Positions 12,061-22,379 of a stretch of 64,000 nt of DNA are shown in pieces. Within the stretch, counting starts at the first letter, position 1, and every line of letters starts with the position of its first letter. Both the position numbers and the translations under genes were made by a program. The notes beneath the pieces were generated by a model, which saw nothing but the letters and a program-made list of their open reading frames with translations, was not told the DNA's origin and did not search any database. This DNA is from Dryomyza anilis (Eukaryota; Arthropoda; Insecta; Diptera; Dryomyzidae): NCBI GenBank assembly GCA_951804985.1, contig OX638131.1, forward strand, positions 106,040,464 through 106,104,463. Reading direction: 5' to 3'.

Positions 12061-13805
12061 AATTATATGACTATTTTTAATGTATTTTTTTAATTAAAGA
12101 AAAATATTTTTTACTAAAAATTAAATATCATTGCAAATGGAATTTTTAGAGAAAAATTTAATTTGTAGAGTTTCAATTAAATTTTTAATAAAAATTCGAT
12201 TTTCAGTGACAAGTTTATGCAAATTTAATGAAAATTTTCAATTCTAGAGAATAATCTGATTATTTAGTGAAAAATCAATATTATTATTAAAAATATAATT
12301 TTTGAAAACACAATTTGAATTTAAGTTATAAAATGAATTTTTTTAGTGATCAAATTTTTTTTTTTTTTTGTGAAAAACTGAATTTTTAGTGAAAAATTGA
12401 AATTTAGTGAAAACTGAATTTAAGGTGAAAAATTAAATGTTTAGTGATAAAATGAATTTGTCAGTAAAAAATTGAATTTTTAATGAAAAAATATATTTAT
12501 GGGGTTAATTTGAATTTTCAATAAAAATTGAATTGCATTTTTAGTGAAAAATTGAATTTTAAAGTGAAAAATTTAATTTTTTATTGAAAAATTTAATTTT
12601 TTTATTGAAAAATTTAATTTTTTATTGAAAAATTTAATTTTATATTGAAAATTTGAATTTCGAGTGAAAATTTGAATTTTTATTGAAAATTTGAATTTCG
12701 TGTGGAAATTTGAATTTTTAGTGAAAATTTGAATTTTTAGTGAAAATTTGAATTTTTAGTGAAAATTTGAATTTTTATTGAAAATTTGAATTTTTAGTGA
12801 AAATTTGAATTTTTAGTGAAAATTTTAATTTTTAGTGAAAATTTTAATTTTTATTGAAAAATTGAATTTATCGGGAAAGGTGAATTTTTAGTGAAAAATG
12901 AAATTTATAGTGAAAAAATAAATTTTTAGTGAACATTTTTTTTTTTAGAGAAAATTGAATTTTTAGTGAAAAATTTAATTTTTAGCGAAAATTTGAGTAT
13001 TTCGTGAAAAATTGAATTTTTAGTGAAAAAAAGTTTCAGTACAAAATTGAATTTTTATTGACAAAATAAATTACACGGGAAAAAATAAATTTTTGGGGTT
13101 AATTTGAATTTTCAGTAAAAATTGAAAAATTTAATTTCTTATTGAAAAATTGAATTTTAGTGAAAAATGACTTTATAGTGAAAAATTGCATTTTTAGTGA
13201 AAAATTGCATTTTTAGTGAAAAATTGCATTTTTAGTGAAAAATTGCATTTTTAGTGAAAAATTGCATTTTTAGTGAAAAATTGCATTTTTAGTGAAAAAT
13301 TGCATTTTTAGTGAAAAATTGCATTTTTAGTGAAAAATTGCATTTCTAGTGAAAAATTGGATTTTTAGTGAAAAATTGCATTTTGAGTGAAAAATTGCAT
13401 TTTGAGTGAAAAATTGCATTTTGAGTGAAAAATTGCATTTTTAGTGAAAAATTGGATTTTTAGTGAAAAACTGAATTTTCAGTGAAAAATTGAATATTTA
13501 GTGAAAAATTGCATTTTTAGTGAAAAATTGCATTTTTAGTGAAAAATTGCATTTTTAGTGAAAAATTGCATTTTTAGTGAAAAATTGCATTTTTAGTGAA
13601 AAATTGCATTTTTAGTGAAAAATTGCATTTCTAGTGAAAAATTGGATTTTTAGTGAGAACAGAATTTTCAGTAAAAATTTTTATTTTTTATTGAAAAATG
13701 GAACTTTTAGTGAAAATTTTAATATTTAATCAAATATTTCATTTCAGTAAAAATTTATTAATTTTAGTGAAAAATTTAATATTTAGGAAAAATTGAATTT
13801 TCAGT
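12061..13805. repeat. 19-bp A-tract minisatellite, array 1 (GCATTTTTAGTGAAAAATT variant)
   Basis: Degenerate at the edges and highly regular in the middle. At 13160-13680 units of GCATTTTTAGTGAAAAATT follow head to tail, with local subvariants such as 'ggattttt' and 'gcattttgagtg'. At 12540-12860 the units read more like GAATTTTTAGTGAAAATTT. It is one of five related arrays in the window (20200, 28310, 32400, 58090). It lies just upstream of the cuticle gene at 14471. Confidence 0.95.
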
Positions 13806-14351
13806 GAGTGTCCTAATATTTTTTTCTGGTATCTGGTCGGGTTTTGACAAGAAAAAAAATCAATTAACAATCTCGGATTTTAATAAAATGTTTCAATTTT
13901 CCATTCAATCTATGATAAAAACATAACAATTAAATTTTAAGGAAAACTTAAATTTGCACATTAAACTGCGACAAAGAATTAAGTCAAAGAACAAAGCACA
14001 AAATAACGCAAAATTAAATAAAGAAGAACACCTACCATTTAAATTATTTTCGGCATTTTCACCAAACGATATTATGTTCAACATGTAATCTTGACAGTCA
14101 TGCATGCATTAGGAAATCGGCAGTATTCTGTTACGTTTCCTTTTGTTTTTGGTATCAAATCACTTTGTAGTACTAGAGCTCTTTTGCCGATTACGTAATT
14201 AGGTCCACGTCTGTGCTTGGCATGGTCCACTGTCCACGCTGGACTTATGCAGTAGGGCATGCTGAAGAGCCGCTTTTGCACTTAGCCAGTGCTAGATTGT
14301 GTTACCATGTTACGAGCACCCACCAAATGAACATCTATAGCAACTATAAAC
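13806..14351. other. upstream region of the 14471 cuticle gene
   Basis: Complex, less AT-rich sequence between the minisatellite and the TATA box. Minus-strand open frames here (13905-14105 and 14078-14281) lack any family resemblance and sit where the promoter-proximal region should be. I take this as upstream regulatory DNA, by position only. Confidence 0.45.
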
Positions 14352-14381
14352 TATAAAAATGCTTGACACAAAGTATCAGAC
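14352..14381 (+). promoter_or_regulatory. TATA box and initiator of the 14471 cuticle gene
   Basis: TATAAAAA at 14352-14359 lies about 26 bases before the A of an arthropod-type initiator (TCAGAC, 14376-14381). This predicts a start site near 14378 and a 5' leader of about 93 bases before the ATG at 14471. Confidence 0.7.
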
Positions 14382-14470
14382 ATTAGTCCACTAGGTTAAC
14401 ATCAACTTACAGGGTCTTTGAAGTATACATACGTCTGACAGCGAAAAAAAAAACCAAAAAATATTTAAAA

Positions 14471-14968
14471 ATGTTTAAAAAGGTGACTAAGAGCTATTTT
14501 GGAAATGCTATAGCACAGTTCTAATATCATTTTTTTCTTCTATAATAGTTTCTTATACTATGCCTTATCTATTTGGCTGTCGTACGCGCTGGACTAATTC
14601 CTGAACATGGCGGCACCGCCATTATAACCTCTTCGCATCCCGTTTCCCTGGAGGTCGACACATCACCACATTATGAGTTCCAGTATTCGGTACATGATTC
14701 ACATACCGGTGATATAAAGGATCAATTTGAACATCGTCGTGGTGACTATGTAACCGGTCGTTATTCGTTGATCGAACCCGACGGTCATCGTCGCGTTGTC
14801 GAGTACAGCTCGGATCCTTATTTAGGTTTTCAAGCACAAGTGCGTCGTGAGTTGCCGGCTGTGCCTGCTTATAACGTGGAGGAACCACATCCGGTGGCAG
14901 GACAAAATATTGGCGCCGCTATCGTTGAAAGTGTGGAGTCATGGCCACCAGCAGCTGTACTCCATTAA
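14471..14968 (+). CDS. RR-2 cuticular protein (CPR family)
   Basis: Two coding exons: 14471-14482 (ATG TTT AAA AAG) and 14549-14968. They are joined by a 66-bp phase-0 intron with GTGACT donor and TATAATAG acceptor. The product is 143 residues. It begins MFKKFLILCLIYLAVVRAG, a clear signal peptide, so the protein is exported to the cuticle. Residues about 46-115 form an extended Rebers-Riddiford RR-2 domain: aromatic 'YEFQYSVHDSHTGDIKDQ', then 'GDYVTGRYSLIEPDGHRRVV' and 'VEYSSDPYLGF'. In known CPR proteins this beta-rich domain binds chitin. The C-terminal tail is short and Ala/Pro/Val-rich. Length and layout are normal for a small CPR protein. The start is set by the splice junction, since exon 2 has no ATG. 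The exact Drosophila orthologue cannot be named. Confidence 0.92.
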
Positions 14969-15007
14969 AGTTTTGCATATGTTTTCTGTATAAATGATGA
15001 TCAAGTA

Positions 15008-15013
15008 AATAAA
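15008..15013 (+). terminator. poly(A) signal of the 14471 cuticle gene
   Basis: AATAAA, 40 bases after the stop codon and in the sense orientation. It is the only canonical signal immediately downstream. Confidence 0.65.
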
Positions 15014-15119
15014 AAATATCAAATTAATTGAGTTCCATTTAAATATATTTGTTTTTTTTTTTGAATGAAATAAATAAGTTTATAAATTTTATTAAATATT
15101 ATTTATTTGACAACAGTAA

Positions 15120-17300
15120 AAAAATTAAAATCTTTGTCTACTATTTTGTTTCTACCCTTTCTACATATCTACCATGTACCTACCTTTTTGATTACACCGG
15201 TATTGCCTAACATGCTGCATTTCCTCTCATTTTTTGTGTATTCAAATTATAAGAGCAGGTAGGCGAGTTTTGTCCATATATCCACCTTTGTTTAAAAATC
15301 TTTAAAAAATGTGGTTTTTTAAAAAAAAGTGATGCATAAACTACTTTTGCATTTAAAAAAAAAAAAAACTAATTAGATTTTTGTCTACCATTTTGTTTCC
15401 ATTCATAATACCTACCATACCTCAAATTAGTCTATCATTTTAGTTCCACACCGCTTCCACCGATTTCCACCCGTACCCCTACCTCCCCCTAACATAGTCT
15501 ACGATTTTCGTTTCAGTCATTCTACATATTATATCTTGTCGATACCTGTCATTTCGATTCTACCGGTATTGCCTAACATACTGTACAATTCCATCCATTT
15601 CCTACCATTTTTTTTACCAAATTATAACAGGAAATAAGCATATTTTTCTTCACCTTTTTATACCCTACACCTATGAGGTACAGGGTATATTAACTTTGTG
15701 CATATATTGTAACGCCCCTTAGGAGGCGTGTCCGGTATGGAAAAGTATATATATTCTTGATCAGCATCACTACCCGAGTCCGTTTAGCCATGTCCGTCTG
15801 TCTGTCTGTCTGTCCGTCTTGCTGTCTTGCTGTCTTGCTGTCTTGCTGTCCGAATACAGAAAATCTTGAGAAATACTGATCAGAATACGATGAAATTTCG
15901 TCTGAATATATTTTAGCCAAAAGTAGGAACTGAGTTTGAAAATGAGCCAAATCGGTCAACGGACACGCCCACCTCCCATACAAGTCACTTTTATATAACT
16001 CTTTCGGAACTAATAACTCGAAAAGTATTCAAAATATAGTTATAAAATTTAAAACATATTGTTATAATTCACCTAAAAATATGTGGTCCAAAAATGGGCG
16101 TGATCCGCACACTTTTTTTTTTCATTATTTCCCGGGTTTTCATAGTGGAAGTTTGATCCGTAAATTATTAAAATCAAATCTGTGAAATATTTGCCTTACA
16201 AAATATTAAATATAGGCGTGGTCCGCCCACTTTTATTTTTAAAATTTTTTTATTAGATATTTTATACTTTTATATCAATTTTTTAAATTATATAAGACGT
16301 AAATTTCTGATATGTGAATAATATTATGAGGTATACAATTAAATATCTCACATTAAGGTGTAGGGTATTCCATAGTCGGGCCCGATCGACTATAACAGTC
16401 CGTCCCATATGACCGAACTTACCCATGTGACCTAACTTTCCCAACTCGTTCTAACTAAAATCTTTAAAAATACATATGTGATTTCCAAATGTATAAACTG
16501 CTTTTTTGCCCGTCTGTTGCATTCCATTTATTAAGTATTTAGTATTTTTATTTTATTTGTCTTCATTGTAATTTAAAAGCCTTCCAGGCCAATAAAAATC
16601 GTAAAACAGTCAAATAAAAACTTTGTCTATCTTTTAGTTCCATCCAAACTCCATACCATAACGTTGTCTACCATTTTATTTTCAAGCCATACTATACCTA
16701 CATTACTTATCATTTTCCTTCCACCAGCATTGCACCATTTTCTTTTCACCCGTACTGGCTGATTCAGTTACCCCTTTTGGTTTCACTCATTCTACAGATC
16801 ATATTTATTTGTTCCAGTCATTTTGTTTCCACTCATATTTCCTATCATACAAACTATAGCAGGAAATAGCCAGGCTTTGTCCACCTTTCTCTAACTAAAA
16901 TCATCAAAAATAAATTTCCATATCTATAATCTGCTTTTTTGCCTACCTCTTTCCTTCCATTTTATTGAATATTTCTTTAAATAAGAAAATAAAACCTTTG
17001 TCTATCATTTTATTACCACTTATACTAAATAACAATCTTAGTATATCAAATTAGTTTCAAGCCATACTACATATCAATCCTTCCTGTACCTACCATTTGG
17101 CTTACATTATTACCGGTATAACCTACCATACATTTTTCTATTATTTCCTACCATTTTGTTACACATTTTTACAGTAAATAAGTAGGTTTTGTCCAAACTC
17201 CCACCTAAAATCTACAAAAAAATTTGATTTACATATAAAAAAAACTGCTTTTTTGACTGTCTATTTTCGTCAGTATTCCTGCTTTAAGTTTTGTCAGCGC
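15120..17300. repeat. degraded long-period (~310-430 bp) tandem array, split by DINE-1
   Basis: Related segments recur at about 15253, 15630/16449, 16861 and 17172. Each has '(a/c)agg(a/t)aa(a/g)tagg..ttttgtcc', then 'ctaactaaaatc...aaa', then 'aactgcttttttg', then repeated 'tctaccattttgtttcc' words. The units are diverged and of uneven length. The second unit is interrupted by the DINE-1 copy at 15660-16448; the third unit shows the same junction uninterrupted. Confidence 0.7.
15660..16448 (+). mobile_element. DINE-1/INE-1-type element, copy 2
   Basis: Same subfamily as the copy at 7727: ATACCCTACACC start, TATATATTCTTGATCAGC core, (GTCT)n and (TTGCTGTC)n tracts, a GGTGTAGGGTAT subterminal inverted repeat, an AGTCGGGCCCGATCGACT dyad, and CCCAACTCG at the end. 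It lies inside the long-period array, so both insertion boundaries can be read by comparison with the next array unit ('cacctttctctaactaaaatc' at about 16885). Confidence 0.9.
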
Positions 17301-17445
17301 AGAAATATTTCTAGTTTTAAAATATAAAAAATATTCTCCAAAATATATAAATTGTACTAATTTCAATATTATTTATACTAAGAATTAAAATTTTTGACTA
17401 ACATTGAAATTAAAACTTTTCGGTTTCTCATAGGATATTTGAACA

Positions 17446-17520
17446 GGTCGCGGTAGCTCAGTGGTTAGTGCGTTGGACTGCGAGCCGAAAGGTCCCCGGT
17501 TCAAGTCTGGACTGGGGCTA
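17446..17520 (+). other. tRNA-like head 1 (internal Pol III promoter)
   Basis: D-arm, anticodon-arm and T-arm can be laid out with an acceptor of GTCGCGG against CTGGGGC (one G-G mismatch, two G-U pairs). The anticodon stem has two mismatches. The A and B boxes match the Pol III consensus, so transcription is possible even if the product is not a tRNA. Confidence 0.6.
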
Positions 17521-17642
17521 ACAACATCTTTTCATAGAAACATTTTTCTATACCCCGCTACCTCTCGGCAGTAAATGGCAAACCTCCGAGAGTAAAAATA
17601 TTGCCCGAGAGTAAAAATATTGCCTCATAGGATATTTGAACA

Positions 17643-17717
17643 GGTCGCGGTAGCTCAGTGGTTAGTGCGTTGGACTGCGAGCCGAAAGGTCCCCGGTTCA
17701 AGTCTGGACTGGGGCTA
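17643..17717 (+). other. tRNA-like head 2 (copy of head 1)
   Basis: Identical by eye to the head at 17446-17520 over its whole length. This suggests the duplication is recent. Confidence 0.6.
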
Positions 17718-17945
17718 ACAACATCTTTTCATAGAAACATTTTTCTATACCCCGCTACCTCTCGGCAGTAAATGGCAACCTCCGAGAGTAAAAATATTGC
17801 CTATGAAAAGCTCTCACCCGCCGTTCGGATTCGGCAATAAACTGTAGGTCCCACCACTTTGAGTACAAATATAACAAGCACAGCTCAAAATGGTGAGAGA
17901 GCTCGGCCTAAGTTCTTATAGGACTGTAGCGCCAAACTATTATTA

Positions 17946-18870
17946 TTATAGTAGGTCAGAATGAAGAATTCTTTGAAGAAAAATTGTCCGGAAATAGTTG
18001 TATCTGCGTAAAATTGATTTTGGGATGAATAAATTCAGGAATGGGGGCAAAATTTTCCGAGGAACACTGGTTTGGAAAAAATTGTTAGGAAATAAAAGGG
18101 AAAGAATTGTCGATTGTTTTTATAGCACTGTCAGTAATACAATTAAAAGGTACATATATTATTCATTTACTATATAGTATATGAATAATATATGTTCGGT
18201 GAAGATTTTTTCAAGGAAGTATTGTCTCGAGGAAGAATGGGTTAAGAATAATTGTCAGAGAATATTTCTAGGGGGAAGAATTGTCGGCTGATTTTATAGA
18301 TCGGTAAACATTTTAATTCAAATTCGAGTTATTATATTATAGAGTTATATTATTCGTGTCAGTATTTTACTAAATAGTAGTTTAGAAGGAAGAATTGTCT
18401 GGAGATGAATTGTTTGGGGAATTATTTTATTGTCTGTGGAATGAATTGACTCGAGAATAAGTCGATCGGGTATAATTTTCTGAGGTAGTATTACCTCGAG
18501 GAAGAATGCTTTGCGAGGATTTGTCAGGGATGATTTGTATGAGAAGAAATTTACGATTGATTCCTTATTTTATAGCTTGTCACTGTTTTTTTTTCGCTAA
18601 TTTATATTGCATTTGATTAATCAAATTTATCGCTATGAACTGGGGCATAAATATAATAGAAAAACTAAAGACTAAAGTATGCTTTGCGGGGAATTGTCGG
18701 GCATGATATGTAGGAGAAAGAATTGTCGATTGTTTCCATATTTTATAGTTTATCATTGATTATATTCGCTAATTTGTAATAGTTAGAATTTCTCTATTAC
18801 ATTTGAATAATCAAATTTTTTGCTATGAACTATGAACTGTGGCATAAATATAATAGACAAAACTATAAAC
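17946..18870. repeat. degenerate 'gaagaattgtc' region with a 172-bp tandem duplication
   Basis: Many loosely spaced words such as 'gaggaagaatg' and 'gaagaattgtcgg' recall the tail of the Helitron-like elements. From 18507 a 172-bp unit ('atgctttgcg...actaaagt') is followed by a diverged second copy from 18679. Both contain 'attttatag(c/t)tt(g/a)tca' and 'ctatgaactg.ggcataaatataatag'. No gene is visible. Confidence 0.55.
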
Positions 18871-19689
18871 TTACCTGAATTAACTAAAGTGTGGCACTAC
18901 AACTGGTTAATTTCATGTGAATTTAAATACATACTTCAAATATACTTCAAATATATCAAGAATATTATATTTTCAAATGACACATATTTAAATTGAGATT
19001 TCTTTGATCTATCTCTATGTCTTCCTATACATTTTACAAAATAAAAGTCAAAATTTTATAATTTTTTTTTGTATATTTTAAATGAAGCATTTAAAAGTTT
19101 TATCTTAAAAATGCATTCGTTGCGATTTATGTACAATTAATGTATTCATGTATTTAGATTTAACAGAGAGTATTGCGAACTTCGTTTAGTGATCCGATTG
19201 AACCGGAAATGATGTAGGGTGCATGTGCCATAATAAAATTAGGAATGTCAACAAGTGTTAAAAAGAAAGGCCAACGGCCAAGTGCAGTGTACTCTTTGAG
19301 TGAGGAGCACATTTCACATTGAGCCGCGCGCGCATCCATAGATGATGGTAATGAAATAACAATTATTTTTTTACACAGATTAATAGTAGTAACAAATAAT
19401 GTGTAAAATATATAAAATGAATGTTGTCACAAACACAAAGTTCGCTGTATGTATAGCGTGTATTAAGGATACACTTTGACTGGAAATTCCAAGAACTACT
19501 ATAAAAAAATAGATATTAAAATAACTAAATACAAAAATTCAAATGAACATTTCAACAATAAGAAACCTAAAATTTAATGCTGTTGAAATGGCGCCGAATC
19601 ACGTCCATATGGGGGGTTTTTAATCTTCTTCTTTTGTATGTGTGCTGTGACCATTTTTAGTGTAGGCTTCGTTTGATTTGAGTGCCATT
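18871..19689. other. spacer and 3' flank of the 19690 cuticle gene
   Basis: No independent gene. The last ~100 bases before 19690 are the likely 3' UTR of the minus-strand cuticle gene, but I see no canonical poly(A) signal on that strand close by. A GCGCGCGC patch lies near 19325. Confidence 0.4.
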
Positions 19690-20130
19690 TTAGTGTGAGT
19701 AACCATAGGGTCCAATTGGGCCCAAAGCCAGTTTGGGTGCGGCATAGTGCACTGGTGCCAGTACCTTGGCAATTGGTGCAACAGCCTTCACGACCTTGTG
19801 ACCCAAGGGTTCGCGACGCACCACAGCATTGAAACCGTTGTGTGCATCCGAGGTATAGTCGACGGTACGCAGATAACCATCAGCATCGATCAGTGTATAT
19901 TGACCCTGGACTTGATCGCCCTTGCGTGACTCTTGTTGGCTCTTGATGTCGCCGGTGTGATCGTCGTGCACGGCATAGGAGAAGTCATAGTGGGCGGGTG
20001 ACTCCACTTCGAGGGTCTTGACAATGTGTGCCTGCTTAAGGAGTGCGGGCGCATGGTAGAGGGGGCCGGCATGAATGGGGTATTCAATGGCGGTGGCGGC
20101 GCCCAAAGCTACGATGAAAAGACCGAATAA
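19690..20130 (-). CDS. RR-2 cuticular protein, exon 2 (main exon)
   Basis: Main exon of a gene spanning 19690-22204 on the minus strand. The acceptor is CTTTTTCAG at 20139-20131 and the stop is at 19690. Joined to exon 1 (22196-22204) it gives 149 residues starting MFTLFGLFIVALGAATA, a signal peptide. The central RR-2 domain reads 'HYDFSYAVHDDHTGDIKSQ', 'GDQVQGQYTLIDADGYLRTV' and 'VDYTSDAHNGFNAVVRREP', with all expected Gly and aromatic positions, and should bind chitin. The tail is His/Ala/Pro/Val-rich with 'APVHYAAPKL' and ends GPYGYSH. From memory it resembles Drosophila Cpr30F, not verified. No ATG exists in this exon; the TTG at 20106 is not the start. Confidence 0.93.
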   Translation of the reverse strand, partial: LFGLFIVALGAATAIEYPIHAGPLYHAPALLKQAHIVKTLEVESPAHYDFSYAVHDDHTGDIKSQQESRKGDQVQGQYTLIDADGYLRTVDYTSDAHNGFNAVVRREPLGHKVVKAVAPIAKVLAPVHYAAPKLALGPIGPYGYSH

Positions 20131-20199
20131 CTGAAAAAGGGAGAAGCAATTTTAATTATTTTTGGAAAGATATTTAAAATGGTAAAATATAAATAAAAT

Positions 20200-22040
20200 A
20201 ATTTAAAAAATGTAAGTGAAAAATGGAATTTTTAATGAAAATTTGTATTTTGAGTGAAAATTTGAATTTTTAGTTAATATTTGAATTTTTAGTTAAAAAT
20301 TGAAATTTTAGTTAAAAATTGAATTTTTTGTTAAAAATTGAATTTTTAGTGAAAAATTGAATAATGAAAAAAAATAATTTTATTGAAAATTTGAATTTTA
20401 GTGAAATAAAAATTGTTTCAGTGAAATTTAAAATTTTAATTAGAAAATTGAATTTTAAGTGTAAATTGAATTTTTAGAGAACAATTGAATTTTTAGTGAA
20501 AAATGAAATTTTTAGAGAAAATTTAAATTTTGAATGAAAAATATTTTTTGTGAAAAATTGAATTTTTAGTAAAAAATGAATTTTTAGTGAAATTTTGATT
20601 TTTAGTGAAAAATTGAATTTTTAGTGAAAATTTGAATTTTTAATGAAAATTTGATTTTTAAGTGAAAATTTGAATTTTTAGTGAAAATTTGAATTTTTAG
20701 TGAAAAATTTAATTTTTAGTGAATAATTTAATTTTCGTGAAAAATTTAATTTTCAATTTTTAGTTAAAAATTGAATTATTAGTTAAAAATTGAATTTTTA
20801 GTGAAAATTTGATTTTTAGTGAAAAATTTAATTTTTAGTGAAGAAATTGAATTTTTAGTGAAAATTTGAATTTTTTAGTAAAATATTTAATTTTTAGTGA
20901 AAAATTGGAATTTTAGTGAAAAATTGAAATTTTAGTGAAAAATTGAAATTTTAGTAAAAAATTGAAATTTTAGTAAAAAATTGAAATTTTAGTGAAAAAT
21001 TGAAATTTTAGTGAAAAATTGATTTATAGTAAAGACATTGAATTTTTAGTAAAGAAATTGAATTTTTATTGAAAATTTGAATTTTTAGTGAAAAATTGAA
21101 TTTTTAGTGAAAAATTGAATTTTTAGTGAAAAATTGAATTTTTAGTGAAAAATTGAATTTTTAGTGAAAAATTGAATTTTTTAGTGAAAAATTGAATTTT
21201 TTTAGTGAATAATTGAATTTTTTAGTGAAAAATTGAATTTTTTAGTGAAAAATTGAATTTTTAGTGAAAAATTTAATTTTTATTAAAAATTGAATTTTTA
21301 GTGAAAAATTTAATTTTAAGTGAAAATTTGAATTTTTAGTGAAAAATTTAATTTTTAGTGAAAATTTTAATTTTTAGTGAAAATTTTAATTTTTAGTGAA
21401 AATTTTAATTTTTAGTGAAAAATTAAATTTTTAGTGAAAAATTAAATTTTTAGTGAAAAAATTGAATTTTTAGTGAAAAATTTAATTTTTATTAAAAAAT
21501 TGAATTTTTAGTGAAAAATTTAATTTTAAGTGAAAATTTGAATTTTTAGTGAACGTTTAAATTTTTATGAAAAATAGAATTTTTAGTGAAAAATTTAATT
21601 TTTAGTGGAAAATTTAATATATAGTGATATATTGAATTTTTAGTGAAAAATATAATTTTTAGTGAAAAATTGAATTTTTAGCGAAAAATTGAATTTTTAG
21701 CGAAAAATTGAATTTTTAGTGAAAAATTGAATTTTTTGTGAAAAATTTAATTTTTAGTTAAAAATTGAATTTTTAGCGAAAAATTGAATTTTTAGTGAAA
21801 AATTGAATTTTTAGTGAAAAATTGAATTTTTAGTGAAAAATTGAATTTTTAGTGAAAAATTGAATTTTTAGTGAAAAATTAAATTTTTAGTGCAAAATTG
21901 AATTTTTAGTAAAAATTGAATTTTTAGTGAAAAATTGAATTTTATGTGAAAAATTGAGTTTAAAGTGAAATATTTATCTTTTTGTTAAAATTTTATTTTT
22001 TTTTTGGAAATTTTTAATTATTGTTGAAAATTTGAATTTA
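20200..22040. repeat. 19-bp A-tract minisatellite, array 2, in the cuticle-gene intron
   Basis: Almost the whole 2065-bp intron (20131-22195) consists of units GAATTTTTAGTGAAAAATT. The best preserved stretches are 21060-21260 and 21650-21950. Variants such as TTTAATTTTTAGTGAAAA and units lengthened by 1-2 T are common. Read in the gene's sense the unit is AATTTTTCACTAAAAATTC. Confidence 0.95.
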
Positions 22041-22195
22041 AAAAACACATCGCTTTTTTGCGTATTTTACAAGTTTCAGTACTAATTATTAGAATTAATT
22101 TTTATACACCGAATGTATTCGATCAAATTAAACTTTTAAATTTTTCAAACACTTTCAGCACTTTTGTATGCAAATCGTTTCAATTTTAATCTTAC

Positions 22196-22204
22196 CGTGA
22201 ACAT
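22196..22204 (-). CDS. RR-2 cuticular protein, exon 1 (three codons)
   Basis: ATG TTC ACG followed by the donor GTAAG (22195-22191). Phase 0 and the codons join in frame to exon 2 at 20130, completing a signal peptide. This is the only ATG with a good donor between the TATA box at 22356 and the acceptor at 20131. Confidence 0.8.
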
Positions 22205-22355
22205 TTTGATAAGTTTTTTTTTGTGTTTTATTAAAACTTGGTGACTATTTGTTTATTTGACTGACTGCTGGTGGCTACTGCTCTGTTGCTCCACTAAATC
22301 TATTCACTTAAGACTCCTGAGGTGAACTACGATTCTTTCCAATTACACAGCCAAC

Positions 22356-22363
22356 TTTATATA
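22356..22363 (-). promoter_or_regulatory. TATA box of the 19690-22204 cuticle gene
   Basis: TATATAAA on the minus strand, about 150 bases upstream of the ATG, in the context 'catatataaagttggctg'. No clear initiator was picked. The cuticle gene at 57540 has an equally placed 'catatataaactgtc'. Confidence 0.55.
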
Positions 22364-22379
22364 TGACCGATCGTTCGTT

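Larger units (their letters stand above)
17428..17945 (+). mobile_element. tandem tRNA-like SINE (two heads, 197 bp apart)
   Basis: A 197-bp segment starting 'tcataggatatttgaac' is repeated at 17428 and 17625. Each copy carries a tRNA-like head (17446-17520 and 17643-17717) with A box TAGCTCAGTGG and B box GGTTCAAGTC. A body with 'ctctcggcagtaaatggca' follows. The second copy continues into 'ggcctaagttcttatagg' and a (TTA)n tail near 17940. The cloverleaf is imperfect: mismatches in the acceptor stem and anticodon stem, and a GCG anticodon. I therefore call it SINE-derived rather than a working tRNA gene. Confidence 0.72.

Noticed and set aside
14078..14281. 67-codon minus frame just upstream of a cuticle gene
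   Set aside because: No promoter, splice or family support; overlaps another spurious frame and the likely upstream regulatory region.
15690..15983. Open frames across the DINE-1 copies (also 63050-63313, 51414-51764, 55870-56160)
   Set aside because: They are conserved only because the transposon is repeated; DINE-1 elements have no coding sequence.
17446..17717. Two functional tRNA genes
   Set aside because: Stem mismatches, an unusual GCG anticodon, and a shared SINE-like body with a repeated 197-bp context argue for SINE heads.
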